Of a stretch of DNA of 6,368 nt, positions 5,658 through 6,368 are shown piece by piece (position 1 is the stretch's first letter; every line of letters starts with the position of its first letter). A program made the translations under genes and the position numbers. This DNA comes from Gammaproteobacteria bacterium (GTDB taxonomy: Bacteria > Pseudomonadota > Gammaproteobacteria > UBA5335 > SLRW01). Location: positions 1-6,368 of the forward strand of contig SLLK01000101.1 in the NCBI GenBank assembly GCA_007134115.1. The letters are read 5' to 3'. Under the pieces are notes generated by a model, which did no database searches, had not been told where the DNA came from, and saw only the letters and a program-made list of their open reading frames with translations.

Positions 5658-6368
5658 TCACAACCATTGGCGCACCACCTGCGCGGCCGCCCGCCCGCTG
5701 AGCCAGGCGCCTTCCACGCGCGCACCGTCGCACCAGTCACCACAGCACACGATCTTCTGGGCCGGATCAGCCGGGGCTGCCTCATCCAGAGAGTTCGCCG
5801 GCCTGGCATAACGCCAGCGATGCGTATGCAGGGCCCGCGGCTTGACCGGCTTTACATTCAGCGCGGAAAAAAAGGCGGCCAGCAGTGGCTGGTTCCATGA
5901 GGCCGGGGCATCCTCCAGATGCGCATCACTCCACTGTACCCCCGCATGTGCCACCCAGTGTTCGGCGGCGGGACGTCCCGGACGGGAGTTACCACGGGCC
6001 ACCCATGACAGCGGACCCGTATTGATAAAGGCCGCGTCAAAGCCGCAAGCCAGAGGGGTTTCGAACTCCAGCATCAGGGCGATGCACGGATCCATGCGGA
6101 CGCCGTCCACCCGGCTGGCCAGCGCGGCGCAATCGGGCGGCAACAGTGCGGCTGCCTGCGGCGCCGGCACTGCCAGCACCACCCCGGCGAAAGGTCCGGC
6201 ACGGGTGTCATCCGCCAGCACCACCTGCCAGCCATCGGGTGCCGACTGCAAACCGACCACCTGAACCCCGGTACGTGGTGTGACCTCGCCACCCGCCGCG
6301 TGGGCCAGCGCACTCATGCCGGGCATCCCCACATAACGGGCGGGACCGTTCTTTGCCACGGTGGTGCC
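5658..6368 (-). CDS. Renalase-like FAD-dependent amine-oxidase-type oxidoreductase (5' end outside window)
   Basis: These are the C-terminal 236 residues of a flavoprotein of the NAD(P)/FAD-dependent, renalase-like group. The N-terminal Rossmann FAD-binding motif lies beyond the right edge. Visible features: RYVGMPGMSALAHAAGG (near visible residues 11-27), a typical block in this family; a beta-strand and substrate-domain region with VVLADD and GVVLAVPAPQAAALL; HRWRYARP (about 183-190), where family members carry a conserved HRW-R-Y segment; and the terminal FAD-contact motif CCGDWCDGARVEGAWLSG (about 208-225). The gene ends at TGA 5660-5658. The codon at 6359-6357 is GTG inside the domain and is not the start, because the frame continues to the window edge and the conserved N-terminal half is missing. 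The substrate is unknown. It runs in the same direction as the CinA-like gene 58 bp downstream. Confidence 0.88.
   Translation of the reverse strand, partial: GTTVAKNGPARYVGMPGMSALAHAAGGEVTPRTGVQVVGLQSAPDGWQVVLADDTRAGPFAGVVLAVPAPQAAALLPPDCAALASRVDGVRMDPCIALMLEFETPLACGFDAAFINTGPLSWVARGNSRPGRPAAEHWVAHAGVQWSDAHLEDAPASWNQPLLAAFFSALNVKPVKPRALHTHRWRYARPANSLDEAAPADPAQKIVCCGDWCDGARVEGAWLSGRAAAQVVRQWL

Noticed and set aside
4766..5701. Long plus-strand open frame of 311 codons
   Set aside because: It is antisense to the well-supported CinA-like gene; the translation shows no recognisable domain and is rich in His, Arg and Gln as expected from the opposite strand.
6357..6359. GTG at 6359 as start of the renalase-like protein
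   Set aside because: The frame is open to the window edge and the protein would lack its FAD-binding Rossmann half, so this codon is an internal Val.

Overview
The window is a GC-rich (by eye above 60 %), gene-dense stretch of bacterial chromosome. The LexA matches the gammaproteobacterial type almost residue for residue in the DNA-binding domain. Together with a lexA-imuA pair and a YcaD-type transporter, this suggests a gammaproteobacterium, perhaps of a Chromatiales-like lineage. The lineage is an inference from gene style only; there is no rRNA or other marker here.

Layout from left to right: (1) 1-602, minus strand, most of imuA, running off the left edge. (2) 602-1228, minus, lexA, which overlaps imuA by one base and so forms the start of an SOS mutasome operon (lexA-imuA, probably followed by imuB and dnaE2 outside the window). 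(3) 1229-1390, a divergent control region with a lexA promoter whose -10 element lies inside a LexA-type palindrome and whose predicted start site falls on or next to the lexA ATG. (4) 1391-2347, plus, a metallo-beta-lactamase-fold hydrolase of the NAPE-PLD-like/Lactamase_B_2 type. (5) 2348-2560, a convergent intergenic region holding an AT-rich array of 7-bp repeats (5 units in one orientation, 9 in the other) that forms a very long imperfect inverted repeat. (6) 2561-3304, minus, a short-chain dehydrogenase with a GTG start. (7) 3308-4666, minus, a YcaD-like MFS transporter three bases upstream of the dehydrogenase and almost certainly co-transcribed with it from a good sigma70-like promoter at 4778-4806. 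(8) 4832-5599, minus, a molybdopterin-binding-domain protein resembling the N-terminal part of CinA. (9) 5658-6368, minus, the C-terminal part of a renalase-like FAD-dependent oxidoreductase, cut by the right edge.

The clearest functional unit is the damage response module: LexA represses its own operon and the translesion factor ImuA is translationally coupled to it. The other genes look like ordinary housekeeping or accessory metabolism, with no visible link to the SOS module. I found no mobile element, CRISPR array, tRNA or rRNA. No convincing new multi-gene system is visible. The two features most worth a second look are the apparently leaderless, operator-embedded lexA promoter and the inverted heptad array at 2387-2507.
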